DNA from: Niveibacterium sp. 24ML
Lineage (GTDB): Bacteria > Pseudomonadota > Gammaproteobacteria > Burkholderiales > Rhodocyclaceae
Assembly (NCBI RefSeq): GCF_026586805.1
Contig: NZ_JAPFHA010000002.1
Coordinates: 248,001 to 312,000, forward strand
Direction of reading: 5' to 3'
Length of the DNA stretch: 64,000 nucleotides
Position numbers and translations under genes: made by a program. Under the pieces are notes generated by a model. That model saw nothing but the letters and a program-made list of their open reading frames with translations. It was not told the origin of the DNA and made no database searches. Of this stretch, positions 52,465 through 64,000 are shown piece by piece. The number at the start of each line of letters is the position of its first letter. Within the stretch, counting starts at the first letter, position 1.

Positions 52465-53715
52465 ATGGCTCTCTTCGACCCCTTCGGCGGCAAGCCTCTC
52501 TCACGTCATCGCACACGCCAGGTTCGTGTTGCGGGTATCCGGATCGGCTCGGACTCGCCGATCGTGGTCCAGTCGATGACCAATACCGACACCGCGGACC
52601 ATATCGCGACGGCGATCCAGATCGCGCAGTTGGCGCGCGCCGGCTCCGAGATCGTTCGCATCACGGTCAACAACGAGGAGTCGGCGGCCGCCGTACCAAG
52701 GATTCGTGAGCAACTGTTGAAGATGAACGTGGATGTCCCCTTGGTCGGCGACTTCCACTACAACGGCCATCGTTTGCTGACCGCCTATCCGGAGTGTGCG
52801 TCGGTTCTTGACAAATACCGCATCAATCCCGGCAACGTCGGCGCAGGCCAAAAGCGTGACCTGCAGTTTGCGTCGATCATCGAATTGGCGTGCAAGCACG
52901 ACAAACCGGTGCGCATCGGCGTGAACTGGGGCAGCCTGGATCAGTCAGTCCTCGCCCGGATCATGGATACCAACGCGCAGCGCGCTGAACCCCTGGATGC
53001 GATGGCGGTGATGCGCGAAGCGCTTGTGACGTCGGCACTTGAATCCGCTGCTCTGGCCGAGTCATGCGGCATGGCGGGGGATCGCATCATCCTGTCGGCC
53101 AAGGTGTCGAGCGTACAGGACTTGATCGCGGTCTATCGCATGCTTGCAGATCGTTGCGACTATCCGCTGCATCTGGGCCTGACTGAGGCGGGCATGGGCA
53201 GCAAGGGTATCGTGTCGTCTACGGCGGCGCTCAGCGTGCTCTTGCAGGAAGGGATCGGCGACACGATTCGCGTGTCATTGACACCCGAACCGGGCGGCGC
53301 GCGCACGCAGGAAGTCGTCGTGGCGCAGGAGATCCTGCAGAGCATGGGCTTGCGGGCCTTCACGCCCATGGTGACAGCCTGTCCGGGCTGCGGTCGCACG
53401 ACGAGCAGCTTCTTCCAGGAGCTTGCGCAGTCCGTGCAGAGCTACGTGCGCGACAAGATGCCGGAGTGGAAAAAACGATACGACGGCGTGGAGAATCTCA
53501 CGCTTGCGGTCATGGGCTGCGTGGTGAATGGCCCTGGCGAGAGCAAGCACGCAAATATCGGTATCTCGCTGCCAGGTACTGGCGAAACACCGGCAGCGCC
53601 GGTTTTCGAGGACGGCCAGAAGACCGTTACGCTGCGTGGCGACAATATCGCGCAGGAATTCATTGCGCTGATTGATGCCTACGTGGCGCGCAAATACACG
53701 AAGAAATCATCCTGA
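52465..53715 (+). CDS. ispG: 4-hydroxy-3-methylbut-2-enyl diphosphate synthase
   Basis: IspG (GcpE) is the [4Fe-4S] enzyme making HMBPP in the MEP isoprenoid pathway. The 416 residues show [40 protein letters not shown] and the cluster ligands in [17 protein letters not shown] and [17 protein letters not shown]. The longer middle insertion of the Gram-negative type is consistent with the length. The gap to rodZ is 4 bases. Confidence 0.98.
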   Translation: MALFDPFGGKPLSRHRTRQVRVAGIRIGSDSPIVVQSMTNTDTADHIATAIQIAQLARAGSEIVRITVNNEESAAAVPRIREQLLKMNVDVPLVGDFHYNGHRLLTAYPECASVLDKYRINPGNVGAGQKRDLQFASIIELACKHDKPVRIGVNWGSLDQSVLARIMDTNAQRAEPLDAMAVMREALVTSALESAALAESCGMAGDRIILSAKVSSVQDLIAVYRMLADRCDYPLHLGLTEAGMGSKGIVSSTAALSVLLQEGIGDTIRVSLTPEPGGARTQEVVVAQEILQSMGLRAFTPMVTACPGCGRTTSSFFQELAQSVQSYVRDKMPEWKKRYDGVENLTLAVMGCVVNGPGESKHANIGISLPGTGETPAAPVFEDGQKTVTLRGDNIAQEFIALIDAYVARKYTKKSS

Positions 53716-53748
53716 GCCTTTGGGTTCAGGCGTAATCGACAGGTAAAG

Positions 53749-55053
53749 ATGGCACAGAAACTGATTCAGGGCGTGAAGGGGATGCACGACATCCTGCCGG
53801 AGGATGCGGAGCGTTGGGAGCTATTCGAGGAGATCGTTCGCGGCTGGCTGCGCGACTACGGCTACCGGCCGATCCGTACGCCGATTCTCGAGTTCACGCC
53901 CTTGTTCGTGCGCAGCGTTGGCGAGCACACCGACATTGTCGAGCGCGAAATGTACGCCTTCGAAGATCGCCTCAATGGTGATCCGCTCGTGCTGCGGCCG
54001 GAAGGCACCGCGCCCTGCGTGCGCGCCGTGCTCGAACACAACCTGATCAATGCCGCCGGCCCGCAGCGTCTCTACTACAACGGCCCGATGTTCCGCCATG
54101 AGCGCCCGCAAAAGGGACGTTTGCGGCAGTTCCATCAGTTCGGTGTGGAGGCGTTCGGCTACGCGGGCCCAGACATCGATGCCGAGCACATCGTCATGCT
54201 CTCCCGCTTGTGGCGCGATCTTGGCCTGGAAGACGACATCTGGCTGGAAATCAACTCGCTGGGCGCCAGCGAAGAGCGTGCGCGCCACCGCGAAGCACTG
54301 ATCGCCTACCTTGAGACGCATATCGACCTGCTGGACGACGATGCGCGTCGTCGGCTTCACTCGAACCCGTTGCGGATCCTCGATACCAAGAATCCGGCGC
54401 TGCAAGCCGTGGTTGAAGCCGCGCCCAAGCTCTACGAATTTCTCGGCGTCGAATCCCTGGCGCACTTTGAGGGCGTGCAGGCCTTGCTGCGTGAGGCGGC
54501 GGTCCCGTTCAAGGTGAATCACCGCTTGGTGCGGGGCCTGGACTACTACAACCGCACCGTGTTTGAGTGGGTCACGGATAAACTGGGTGCCCAGGCCACA
54601 GTGTGTGGTGGCGGCCGCTATGATGGTCTGGTCGAACAACTCGGCGGAAAGCCGACGCCCGCCTGTGGTTTTGGCATGGGGATTGAACGTTTGATGATGC
54701 TGTGGGCCGAAGTCCAGGCTGACTCGGTGCGCGCAGAACCTGACGTCTACCTGGTTCACCAGGGCGAGGCGGCTTCGCGCTTGGCGTTCCGTGTCGCCGA
54801 GCAGCTTCGTGATCACGGTTTTGCGGTGATCTATCACTGTGGCGGCGGCAACTTCAAGAACCAGATGAAGAAGGCCGACGCATCGGGAGCCCGCGTTGCC
54901 GTGATCATCGGTGATGACGAGGCGGCGGCGGAAGAGGCCAGTTTCAAATTCATGCGGGAAGAGGGTGAGCAGCGCCGCCTTCCCGTCGCTCAACTCGGCG
55001 AGACTCTCGCCGCTCTGCTCTACAACGTGGAAGAAGAAGATGGCAGCGTTTGA
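53749..55053 (+). CDS. hisS: Histidyl-tRNA synthetase
   Basis: A class II aminoacyl-tRNA synthetase of 434 residues, charging tRNA-His. The start is [17 protein letters not shown]. Motif 2 is [22 protein letters not shown], the histidine-specific element is [13 protein letters not shown] and motif 3 is [12 protein letters not shown]. The anticodon-binding domain follows ([25 protein letters not shown]). Its 3' end overlaps yfgM by 14 bases. Confidence 0.98.
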   Translation: MAQKLIQGVKGMHDILPEDAERWELFEEIVRGWLRDYGYRPIRTPILEFTPLFVRSVGEHTDIVEREMYAFEDRLNGDPLVLRPEGTAPCVRAVLEHNLINAAGPQRLYYNGPMFRHERPQKGRLRQFHQFGVEAFGYAGPDIDAEHIVMLSRLWRDLGLEDDIWLEINSLGASEERARHREALIAYLETHIDLLDDDARRRLHSNPLRILDTKNPALQAVVEAAPKLYEFLGVESLAHFEGVQALLREAAVPFKVNHRLVRGLDYYNRTVFEWVTDKLGAQATVCGGGRYDGLVEQLGGKPTPACGFGMGIERLMMLWAEVQADSVRAEPDVYLVHQGEAASRLAFRVAEQLRDHGFAVIYHCGGGNFKNQMKKADASGARVAVIIGDDEAAAEEASFKFMREEGEQRRLPVAQLGETLAALLYNVEEEDGSV

Positions 55054-55693
55054 CCTTGAAGAACAGGAACAGATAGCAACCCTCAAGGCCTGGTGGGAAA
55101 AGTGGGGCACGCTCGTGACGATCGTCGCCGTTGCGCTGGCCCTGGCGGTTCTTGGCTGGCGCGGCTGGGAGTGGTACAAGCACAAGCAGGCCTCTGAGGC
55201 CAGCGTGATCTTCGCGACCCTGGTTCAGGCCGTGGAAGCCAAGGACGCACAAAAGATCCGCGAAGCGTCGGGTGTGATCTCCGAACGCTATGGCGCCACC
55301 GCCTATGCCGACATGTCGGCACTGCTTGCTGCCCAGGCGCAAGCGGCAGCCGGCGACCGCGCGAGCGCAAAGACCAAGCTCGAGTGGGCGGCGACAAAGG
55401 GTAATGACCCGCTGACCCGCGATCTGGCACGTCTGCGTCTTGCCGCAGTGCTGATGGATGACAAGGCCTACGATGCAGCGGTCAAGCAGCTCGAAGCCAA
55501 GCCGGCAAAGCCCTTTGCTGCCCGTTACGCTGACTTGCGCGGTGACGCTCTGGTCGCGCAGGGCAAACCCGCCGAGGCCTTGATTGCCTACAAAGAAGCG
55601 CTCGCACTCGTCAGTGCAGAGAACGAACAGGGCCCGCAGGCGATGAAGTCAGTGCTTGAACTCAAGGTCGATGCACTCGGGGGCGGCAAGTGA
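55040..55693 (+). CDS. yfgM: YfgM-family membrane-anchored TPR protein
   Basis: A 217-residue bitopic protein. It has a short cytoplasmic part ([23 protein letters not shown]), one transmembrane helix ([19 protein letters not shown]) and a periplasmic helical TPR-like domain. YfgM is an ancillary SecYEG/PpiD chaperone in E. coli. Conserved placement between hisS and bamB supports the identity. The start lies inside the end of hisS, and the stop overlaps the bamB GTG start. Confidence 0.92.
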   Translation: MAAFDLEEQEQIATLKAWWEKWGTLVTIVAVALALAVLGWRGWEWYKHKQASEASVIFATLVQAVEAKDAQKIREASGVISERYGATAYADMSALLAAQAQAAAGDRASAKTKLEWAATKGNDPLTRDLARLRLAAVLMDDKAYDAAVKQLEAKPAKPFAARYADLRGDALVAQGKPAEALIAYKEALALVSAENEQGPQAMKSVLELKVDALGGGK

Positions 55694-56832
55694 AATTGCG
55701 CCAGCCAATCCTGCTCCTTGCCGCGAGCCTTGTTCTGGGCGGCTGCTCGACGATCAGCTCCTGGTTCAGCAAGGCGTATGTCGAACCGATGGCTGAGCTG
55801 ACCAAGTTCACGCCGTCCGCGCAGCTTGAGCAGGTATGGCGGGTCAGTGTGGGTTCGGCCGGCAAGGCACTGATTCAGCCGGCCAGCGCCGGCGACGCAA
55901 TCTACGTTGCGAGTGGTGGTGGCGACGTTTACCGCATCGAGGGCGGGCGAACGATCTGGCGCGCGAGCACCAAGGAAGACGTGGTGGCCGGGGTTGGTGC
56001 ATCGGGCGCGCTGGTCGCCGTCGGCATCAAGGGCGGACAGGTTGCCACCTTCGAGGCCGATACCGGCAAGCCGCGCTGGTCTGTTGATGTGGGCGGCGAA
56101 GTCTCTGCTGCGCCTCTTGTTGATGGCGACGCGATTGTCGTGCGGGTTGGCGATGCGAAGCTGGTTTCACTTGATGCGGCAGACGGGCGCAAGCGCTGGA
56201 CTTACACGCGCACGACACCGCCTTTGTCCCTGAGGGCTTTCTCGGATGTTCGCCGCGCCGATGCGTATCTGTTTGCCGGCTTCTCTGGCGGCCGCGTCGC
56301 CGCGATCACTGCGAACACCGGCCAGCTCGCGTGGGAAGGGGCGGTGACACAACCGCGCGGTACCACCGAGCTTGAGCGTCTTTCGAATGTTGTGGGTGCG
56401 CCTGTTCTGGCGCCGGGCATGCTTTGCGGCGGTGCTTACCAGGGCCGTGTCACCTGTTTTGATCTGAATAAAGGCCTCTCGGTCTGGGGGCGGGATATTT
56501 CCACTGCAGTGGGAATCGCCTTGGATGGCACGCGGGTGTTCGTGACCGATGAGCGCAGTCTGGTGCATGCGCTCGACCGCAACACCGGCGCGACGCTGTG
56601 GAAGCTGGACGAGTTGAAGCTTCGTAAAGTCGGTCGCCCGCTCGATTTCGACCCGTACATCGCCGTGGGTGACCTTGAGGGCTACATCCATCTTTTGAAC
56701 AAGGCAGATGGGCAGTTTGCCGGCCGTGCCCGCGCCGATAATTCGCCGATTGATGCACCGCTGCTCGCTCACGACAACGGAATAGTGGCGCTTTCACGTG
56801 ACGGCGTTCTGTCGTACATGAAGGTGCGCTGA
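55690..56832 (+). CDS. bamB: Outer membrane protein assembly factor BamB
   Basis: A 380-residue lipoprotein of the BAM complex that inserts beta-barrel proteins. The start is GTG, in a 4-base overlap with yfgM. The lipobox is LVLGGCSTIS. The rest is an eight-bladed PQQ-type beta-propeller with repeated units such as AIYVASGGGDVYRIEGGRTIWRAS, VATFEADTGKPRWSVDVGGEVSAAPLVDGD and VHALDRNTGATLWKLDEL. Its place before der is standard. Confidence 0.97.
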   Translation: MKLRQPILLLAASLVLGGCSTISSWFSKAYVEPMAELTKFTPSAQLEQVWRVSVGSAGKALIQPASAGDAIYVASGGGDVYRIEGGRTIWRASTKEDVVAGVGASGALVAVGIKGGQVATFEADTGKPRWSVDVGGEVSAAPLVDGDAIVVRVGDAKLVSLDAADGRKRWTYTRTTPPLSLRAFSDVRRADAYLFAGFSGGRVAAITANTGQLAWEGAVTQPRGTTELERLSNVVGAPVLAPGMLCGGAYQGRVTCFDLNKGLSVWGRDISTAVGIALDGTRVFVTDERSLVHALDRNTGATLWKLDELKLRKVGRPLDFDPYIAVGDLEGYIHLLNKADGQFAGRARADNSPIDAPLLAHDNGIVALSRDGVLSYMKVR

Positions 56833-56841
56833 GGAAATGCA

Positions 56842-58170
56842 GTGAAACCCACCCTGGTATTAGTCGGGCGTCCTAACGTAGGCAAATCGACCCTCTTCAA
56901 TCGCCTGACCCGCTCACGTGATGCCCTGGTTGCAGATATGCCGGGTCTGACGCGTGACCGGCATTACGGTATCGGTCGCCTGGGATCTCGGCCCTACTTT
57001 GTGGTGGATACGGGCGGGCTTGAGCCTGCAGCCAAGACCGGCATCCTCGCGGAAATGGCACGCCAGGCGGAACAGGCAATTGCCGAAGCCGATGCCTTGC
57101 TGTTTCTGGTTGACGGCCGTGCCGGCCTGACCCCCCAGGACAAGCAGATTGCGCAAGACCTGCGGCGTGCAGGGCGTCCGGTCCATCTGGTTGTGAACAA
57201 GGGTGAAGGGGCCAATCAGGCCGTGCTGTCAGCCGAGTTCCATGAACTCGGCTTTGGCGAACCGACCGTGATTTCCGCGTCGCATGGCGACGGCGTACGT
57301 GGTTTGATCGATTCGGCCCTTGCGCCGTTTCCCGAAGACCCGGAAAGTGATGACGATGGCAGCGGCGGCCCCAAGGTCGCGATCATCGGTCGCCCGAACG
57401 TCGGCAAGTCCACCCTCATCAACGCACTGCTCGGTGAAGATCGCGTCATCGCCTTCGATATGCCGGGTACGACGCGTGATGCCATATCGATCCCCTTCGA
57501 GCGCAATGGCAAGGCCTATACGCTGGTCGATACGGCCGGTTTGCGGCGCAAGGGCAAGGTGTTTGAGGCGATCGAGAAGTTTTCGGTAATCAAAACCTTG
57601 CAGGCGATCGAGGAGTGCAACGTTGCAGTGCTAGTGCTCGACGCCAGCCAGGACATCTCAGAGCAGGATGCGCATATCGCCGGCTTCGCACTGGAAACCG
57701 GCCGGGCAATGGTCGTTGCCGTCAACAAGTGGGACGCCGTCGATAGCTACCGGCGTGAGCAACTGAAGGCCGATCTGGCGCGCAAGCTGAACTTCCTCAC
57801 CTGGGCGAAATTTCACTACATCTCCGCTCTTGAGGGCGATGGCATTGGCGCCTTGATGCGCTCGGTCGACTCCGCCTATGCGGCAGCGATGATCAAGCTG
57901 GCGACGCCAAAGCTCACGCGCATCCTGCAGGCCGCGTTGATCAAGCAGGCGCCGCCGCGCCATGGCATCTTCCGGCCGAAAATGCGCTACGCCCACCAGG
58001 GGGGCTCGAATCCCCCGGTGGTCATCATTCACGGCAATGCTTTGGAACATATCCCTGATTCCTACCGCCGTTTCCTTGAGCGGACGTTCATGGAAGTCTT
58101 CAAGCTCCAGGGCACGCCGTTGCGGATACAATTCAAGACAGCGAAGAATCCATTTTCCGAGTCGGAGTGA
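56842..58170 (+). CDS. der: Ribosome-assembly GTPase Der (EngA)
   Basis: Der is a tandem GTPase needed for 50S ribosome maturation. The 442 residues carry two G domains: G1 GRPNVGKST at residues 8-16 and again at 183-191, with DTGGLEP and [10 protein letters not shown] as G3 elements and NKWD as the second G4. The first G4 is NKGE. A KH-like C-terminal domain follows ([23 protein letters not shown]). The start is a GTG nine bases after bamB. Confidence 0.98.
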   Translation: MKPTLVLVGRPNVGKSTLFNRLTRSRDALVADMPGLTRDRHYGIGRLGSRPYFVVDTGGLEPAAKTGILAEMARQAEQAIAEADALLFLVDGRAGLTPQDKQIAQDLRRAGRPVHLVVNKGEGANQAVLSAEFHELGFGEPTVISASHGDGVRGLIDSALAPFPEDPESDDDGSGGPKVAIIGRPNVGKSTLINALLGEDRVIAFDMPGTTRDAISIPFERNGKAYTLVDTAGLRRKGKVFEAIEKFSVIKTLQAIEECNVAVLVLDASQDISEQDAHIAGFALETGRAMVVAVNKWDAVDSYRREQLKADLARKLNFLTWAKFHYISALEGDGIGALMRSVDSAYAAAMIKLATPKLTRILQAALIKQAPPRHGIFRPKMRYAHQGGSNPPVVIIHGNALEHIPDSYRRFLERTFMEVFKLQGTPLRIQFKTAKNPFSESE

Positions 58171-58261
58171 GCCCAAGCGGGGGCTAGGCTGATCCAATGC
58201 TCGAACTACCCCGGGACTCGTGCCCAGAATCATCACCAAAACCAACAATAGGACACCCGAA

Positions 58262-58504
58262 ATGAGCAACAAAGGGCAATTGCTACAAGACCCGTTCCTG
58301 AACACGCTGCGCCGCGAACATGTTCCGGTCTCGATCTACCTCGTCAATGGCATCAAGTTGCAAGGCCAGATCGAATCGTTCGACCAGTACGTCGTGCTGC
58401 TCAAGAATACGGTGACCCAGATGGTCTACAAGCACGCCATCTCGACAGTGGTGCCGGCTCGTCCGGTTTCGATCCAGCAGGATGGCGCGGAAAAGCAGGA
58501 TTGA
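58262..58504 (+). CDS. hfq: RNA chaperone Hfq
   Basis: An 80-residue Sm-like hexameric RNA chaperone mediating small RNA / mRNA pairing. The sequence has the Sm1 motif ([27 protein letters not shown]) and the Sm2 motif (YKHAIS). The start [14 protein letters not shown] is the family N-terminus; a start 14 codons earlier was rejected. The C-terminal tail is short, as usual in Betaproteobacteria. The gene sits in the standard der-hfq-hflX order. Confidence 0.98.
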   Translation: MSNKGQLLQDPFLNTLRREHVPVSIYLVNGIKLQGQIESFDQYVVLLKNTVTQMVYKHAISTVVPARPVSIQQDGAEKQD

Positions 58505-58521
58505 TTTCATCCAACCTCATG

Positions 58522-58542
58522 ACGGCCGCGCTTTGCGGCCGT
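58522..58542 (+). terminator. Hairpin between hfq and hflX, possible attenuator
   Basis: An 8-base stem (acggccgc / gcggccgt) with a 5-base loop lies 18 bases after the hfq stop and just before the hflX start. There is no T-run, so it is more likely to lower readthrough or protect the hfq mRNA end than to stop transcription fully. Confidence 0.5.
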
Positions 58543-58549
58543 TCGCTGC

Positions 58550-59659
58550 ATGTTTGACAGGCCTGCAAGCGGTAATCGAGCAGTCATCGTTCAGCTTGAT
58601 CTTGGTGAGCCCGGTCAGGCGGAGCGGCTCACCGAAATCACCTTGCTTGCGCAGAGTGCGGGCGCACAAGTGCTTGCCGTTGTCAGGGGAAAGCGCCGCG
58701 CGCCGGACGCTGCCTTGTTTGCGGGGCGCGGCAAGGTCGAAGAGATTGGCACTGTGTGCCGCGAGCACATGTGCGATCTGGTGCTCTTCAACCATCAACT
58801 CTCGCCAGTTCAGCAGCGAAATCTCGAACGCGAACTTCAGTGCCGGGTCGTTGACCGCAACGCGCTGATCCTCGACATCTTTGCCCTGCGCGCAAAAAGC
58901 CATGAGGGCAAGCTTCAGGTCGAGCTTGCACAGTTGGAGCATCTTGCGACTCGCCTTGTCAAAGGTTGGACGCACCTTGAGCGACAGAAGGGCGGCATCG
59001 GACTGCGTGGCCCGGGCGAGAAGCAGCTCGAAACAGACCGCCGTCTGCTTGGTGTCCGTGTCAAGTTGCTCAAGCAACGCCTGGCCGTTTTTGAACGACA
59101 GCGCACCACACGTCGTCGCGCAAGGGAACGCCGTGAGGTTCCGACGGTCTCACTCGTCGGTTACACGAACGCTGGCAAATCCACCTTGTTCAATGCGCTG
59201 ACACGCGCCGGCGCGTATGCGGCCGATCAGCTCTTTGCGACGCTTGATACAACTTCGCGCCGGGTCTTCCTTGGGCGTGGCACCGTGGTCTTGTCCGACA
59301 CGGTGGGATTCATCCGTGATCTTCCGCATTCGCTGGTTGCGGCTTTTCACGCCACGCTGGAGGAAACGGCGAGCGCAGATCTTTTGCTCCACGTCGTGGA
59401 TAGCGCGAGTGACGATCGTGAAGCGCAAATCGAGGTGGTAAACAAAGTCTTGCAGGAAGTGGGAACGGGCGAAGTGAGGCAACTCGTGGTTTTCAACAAG
59501 ATCGACGCAACACTGGCTGCGCCGAAGGTTGAGCGGGATGCCTGTGGTAACATCGCCCGCGTTTTTGTCAGCGCTCAGACTGGCGCAGGCCTTCAAGGGC
59601 TGCGCGAAGCTCTCGCCGAGATTCTGCTCGGTGAGGTCTCGCCCGCTGAGCCGGGCTGA
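58550..59659 (+). CDS. hflX: Ribosome-splitting GTPase HflX
   Basis: HflX is a GTPase that binds and splits ribosomes under stress. The 369 residues have the N-terminal HflX domain (HQLSPVQQRNLERELQCRVVDRNALILDIFALRAKSHEGKLQVELAQL), a coiled coil ending RRRARERREVP, and the G domain with G1 GYTNAGKST (from residue 204), G3 DTVGFIRDLPH and G4 NKID. The start is ATG at 58550. Confidence 0.97.
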   Translation: MFDRPASGNRAVIVQLDLGEPGQAERLTEITLLAQSAGAQVLAVVRGKRRAPDAALFAGRGKVEEIGTVCREHMCDLVLFNHQLSPVQQRNLERELQCRVVDRNALILDIFALRAKSHEGKLQVELAQLEHLATRLVKGWTHLERQKGGIGLRGPGEKQLETDRRLLGVRVKLLKQRLAVFERQRTTRRRARERREVPTVSLVGYTNAGKSTLFNALTRAGAYAADQLFATLDTTSRRVFLGRGTVVLSDTVGFIRDLPHSLVAAFHATLEETASADLLLHVVDSASDDREAQIEVVNKVLQEVGTGEVRQLVVFNKIDATLAAPKVERDACGNIARVFVSAQTGAGLQGLREALAEILLGEVSPAEPG

Positions 59660-59696
59660 TCTCTAGGGCCACAGGATGGTCATCACTGGAATACTC

Positions 59697-60959
59697 ATGT
59701 CTCTGAACGATCCGCGCTGGGGTAACAAGAACCAGGGTGGGGGCGACCGCGGTGGTAATCAGGGTCCTCCCGATCTCGAGGAAGTCTGGCGCGATGTGAA
59801 TCGTCGCTTGTCGAATCTCTTTGGTCGCCAAGGTAACGGTGATCGCGGTGGTGATGGTGGTGGTGGCGGCTCGCCGAGCCCGCGCCAACTCGGTGGCGGG
59901 ATCGGCCTGATCGCCGGCGTTGTGGCTGCGCTCTGGCTTGCAAGCGGCTTCTACATCGTTGATGCGAGCCAGCGTGGCATCGTGCTGCGCTTCGGCAAGT
60001 TCGTTGAAAGCACGGAGCCGGGCCTGCGTTGGCGTATGCCGTATCCTTTGGAGACGCACGAGATCGTCAACCTGACCGGTGTGCGTACAGTCGAAATCGG
60101 TTATCGCGGCTCGGAACGCAACAAGGTCCTGAATGAATCCTTGATGCTGACCGATGACGAAAACATCGTGAACATCCAGTTTGCGGTGCAGTACGTGCTC
60201 AAGGATCCGAAAGACTATCTCTTCAAGAACCGCGAGCCGGACGCGAACGTCGTCCAGGCTGCCGAGTCCGCTGTGCGAGAGATCGTCGGCAAGAGCAAGA
60301 TGGACTTCGTCCTTTACGAGGGCCGCGAGCAGATCGCCACGGCCGCCGCGAAGCTGATGCAGGACATTCTTGATCGCTACGAGGCCGGGATCACCATTTC
60401 CAAGGTCACCATGCAGAACGCACAACCGCCGGAGCAGGTTCAGGCGGCTTTCGATGATGCAGTCAAGGCCGGCCAAGACCGCGAACGCCAGAAGAACGAA
60501 GGCCAGGCGTATTTCAACGACGTCGTGCCGAAGGCAAAGGGTGCCGCATCGCGGCTCTTTGAAGAGGCATCGGGCTACCAGTCGCGCGTCATCGCCAACG
60601 CAGAGGGTGATGCTGCCCGCTTCAAGAGCATTGTGGCCGAGTACGCGAAGGCGCCAGAAGTCACCCGCCAGCGCATGTACCTGGACACCATGCAGCAAGT
60701 GTTTGCCAATACCACCAAGGTCATGGTGGACGCGAAAGGCAATGGCAACCTGCTTTACCTGCCGCTCGACAAACTGACGCAGGCGACCTCGCAAGCGCAA
60801 GGTCTGACGCCGCAGACTTCGGATGTGTCGATGCCGGCGCGTGCGGCCGCGCCGAATCCGGCGTCAGAACCCGTGGGGGCACCCAAGGCGGATGTGCCGG
60901 TGCCTGCCGATTATCGTAGTCGCGAGGCAATGCGCTCGCGTGAACGAGGAGAGCGTTGA
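59697..60959 (+). CDS. hflK: FtsH protease modulator HflK
   Basis: A 420-residue membrane protein of the HflK-HflC complex that surrounds FtsH. It has an N-terminal Gly/Asp/Asn-rich cytoplasmic tail (GGGDRGGNQGPP ... GGDGGGGGSPSP), a membrane helix (GIGLIAGVVAALWLASGFYIV), the SPFH domain with GIVLRFGKFVESTEPGLRW and a coiled-coil C-terminus. The start MSLNDPRWGNKN was chosen over a start 7 codons upstream. It overlaps hflC by a TGATG. Confidence 0.96.
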   Translation: MSLNDPRWGNKNQGGGDRGGNQGPPDLEEVWRDVNRRLSNLFGRQGNGDRGGDGGGGGSPSPRQLGGGIGLIAGVVAALWLASGFYIVDASQRGIVLRFGKFVESTEPGLRWRMPYPLETHEIVNLTGVRTVEIGYRGSERNKVLNESLMLTDDENIVNIQFAVQYVLKDPKDYLFKNREPDANVVQAAESAVREIVGKSKMDFVLYEGREQIATAAAKLMQDILDRYEAGITISKVTMQNAQPPEQVQAAFDDAVKAGQDRERQKNEGQAYFNDVVPKAKGAASRLFEEASGYQSRVIANAEGDAARFKSIVAEYAKAPEVTRQRMYLDTMQQVFANTTKVMVDAKGNGNLLYLPLDKLTQATSQAQGLTPQTSDVSMPARAAAPNPASEPVGAPKADVPVPADYRSREAMRSRERGER

Positions 60960-61849
60960 TGCGCGAACGTTTGCCATTGCTGGCGGGCCTCGCGCTCGCC
61001 CTTATCGCGGTGCTGTCTCTGTCGATGTTTACGGTTGATCAGCGCCAGTACGCCATCGTGTTCCAACTTGGTGAGATTCGTCGCGTCACCAGCGAACCCG
61101 GCCTGTTCTTCAAAGTTCCGCTGATCCAGAACGTGCGCTATTTCGACAAGCGCATCCTGACCTTCGAGACCAGCGAGCCCGAGCGCTTCATCACGAGCGA
61201 GAAGAAGAACGTATTGGTCGATCTATTCGTGAAATGGCGCATCGTTGATTCCCGCGTTTACTACACCGCCGTGGGCGGTGATGAAGCCCGCGCTCGCACG
61301 CGGCTTGAGCAGACGGTCAATGCCGGTTTGCGAGAAGAGTTCGGCAAGCGAACCGTTCATGAAGTCGTCTCGGGTGAGCGCGAAAAGATCATGGACGAGA
61401 TGCGCCGCAAAGCGGACCTTGATGCGCGCAAGATCGGTGTGCAGGTCGTCGACGTTCGCCTCAAGCGTGTCGAGTTGCCGGCAGAGGTGAGTGAAGCGGT
61501 GTATCGGCGCATGGAAGCCGAACGCAAGCGCGTCGCCAATGAACTTCGCTCGCAGGGTTCGGCGGAAGCAGAGAAAATTCGGGCGGATGCCGAGCGTCAG
61601 CGCGAGGTGATCATTGCTGAGGCCTACCGCGATGCGCAAAAGGTCAAGGGCGAGGGCGATGCAAAAGCCGCAGCGATCTACGCGGAAGCCTTTAATCGCA
61701 ATCCCGAGTTCTACTCGTTCTACCGCAGCCTTGAAGCCTATCGCCAGAGCTTCAAGAACCGGAACGACGTGCTCGTCGTCGACCCGGCTTCCGAGTTCTT
61801 CAAGTACTACCGTGGAGCGGGTGGCGGCAAGGGCGTCAGCAGCAAGTAG
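60959..61849 (+). CDS. hflC: FtsH protease modulator HflC
   Basis: A 296-residue SPFH protein partnering HflK. It has an N-terminal helix (LLAGLALALIAVLSLSMFTV), SPFH domain FQLGEIRRVTSEPGLFFKVPL, RRKADLDARKIGVQVVDVRLKRVELP and a long Ala/Glu/Arg coiled coil (RSQGSAEAEKIRADAERQREVIIAEAYRDAQ). It ends VDPASEFFKYYRG. The ATG overlaps the hflK stop. Confidence 0.96.
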   Translation: MRERLPLLAGLALALIAVLSLSMFTVDQRQYAIVFQLGEIRRVTSEPGLFFKVPLIQNVRYFDKRILTFETSEPERFITSEKKNVLVDLFVKWRIVDSRVYYTAVGGDEARARTRLEQTVNAGLREEFGKRTVHEVVSGEREKIMDEMRRKADLDARKIGVQVVDVRLKRVELPAEVSEAVYRRMEAERKRVANELRSQGSAEAEKIRADAERQREVIIAEAYRDAQKVKGEGDAKAAAIYAEAFNRNPEFYSFYRSLEAYRQSFKNRNDVLVVDPASEFFKYYRGAGGGKGVSSK

Positions 61850-61852
61850 GCC

Positions 61853-62038
61853 ATGCTCGAAACCTTGCTGATGGCCTTCGCACTGATGCTGGTGCTTGAG
61901 GGGCTGCTTCCTTTTACTGCGCCAGGGCTCTGGCGCAAAATCTTCCTGCAGGTCGCCCAACTGGGCGACGGGCAGATCCGCTTTATCGGGCTGACCTCGA
62001 TGCTGGTTGGCCTGATTTTCCTGATTCTCTCGCACTGA
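61853..62038 (+). CDS. DUF2065 small membrane protein
   Basis: A 61-residue protein with two hydrophobic helices ([18 protein letters not shown] and [16 protein letters not shown]) separated by a conserved-looking [16 protein letters not shown]. This is the DUF2065 (YjeT) family that commonly follows hflC. Function unknown. It starts 3 bases after hflC and ends 5 bases before hisZ. Confidence 0.9.
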   Translation: MLETLLMAFALMLVLEGLLPFTAPGLWRKIFLQVAQLGDGQIRFIGLTSMLVGLIFLILSH

Positions 62039-62043
62039 GTCCG

Positions 62044-64000
<1,957 letters not shown>

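Overview
The window reads as one ordinary chromosomal stretch of a high-GC betaproteobacterium. The gene order tilS/accA, the block rlmN-pilF-rodZ-ispG-hisS-yfgM-bamB-der-hfq-hflX-hflK-hflC-DUF2065-hisZ-purA, and the dcd / basic amino-acid decarboxylase pairing are typical of Betaproteobacteria. A PEP-CTERM protein and an MSHA-like pilus locus suggest Rhodocyclales or a near relative, but the species cannot be fixed by eye. Gene density is high, and many junctions are 1-4 base overlaps. No rRNA, tRNA or CRISPR array was seen.

Layout. 1-5.3 kb: housekeeping genes (tilS partial, accA, a PilZ-like protein of unknown role, thyA-folA, a MarC-type membrane protein). 5.4-15.1 kb: two export systems on the minus strand. 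The first is TolC / HlyD adaptor / two ABC-2 permeases with no ATPase gene. The second is an RND pump with its adaptor. A small secreted protein lies between them. 15.4-19.8 kb: an OmpA-type lipoprotein, an Orn/Lys/Arg decarboxylase, a DUF2799 lipoprotein and dcd. 20.0-27.9 kb: a TonB-C-like protein diverging from a type IV pilus minor-pilin operon (pilE-fimT-pilV-pilW-pilX-pilY1) of visibly lower GC. 27.9-29.7 kb: a decayed IS5-family element and non-coding DNA. 29.7-30.3 kb: a PEP-CTERM protein.

30.6-44.8 kb holds a long MSHA-like type IV pilus operon in the order E-G-F-A-C-D-O-P-Q-I-(PilN-like)-J-K-L, apparently one transcript ending in a hairpin at 44802. The extension ATPase carries an intact MshEN c-di-GMP-binding motif pair. 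Five prepilin-like proteins, one divergent prepilin-like MshF and a large MshQ with a lectin-like domain form the fibre and probable tip. The PilM/N/O-like proteins, MshK and the MshL secretin form the envelope machine. Homologues of mshH, mshM and mshN are not in the locus, and neither a prepilin peptidase nor a retraction ATPase is in the window.

44.9-49.0 kb: a histidine kinase / response regulator / zinc-ribbon operon and a small helical periplasmic protein. 49.1-64.0 kb: the core block from ndk to purA, cut off by the window end.

The strongest candidates for new biology are the rearranged MSHA locus with its lectin-bearing MshQ and prepilin-like MshF, the c-di-GMP link (MshEN plus a PilZ-like protein), the low-GC pilE-pilY1 island beside an IS relic, and the ABC-2 exporter operon without an ATPase. 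All functional assignments rest on motif reading, not on database searches.
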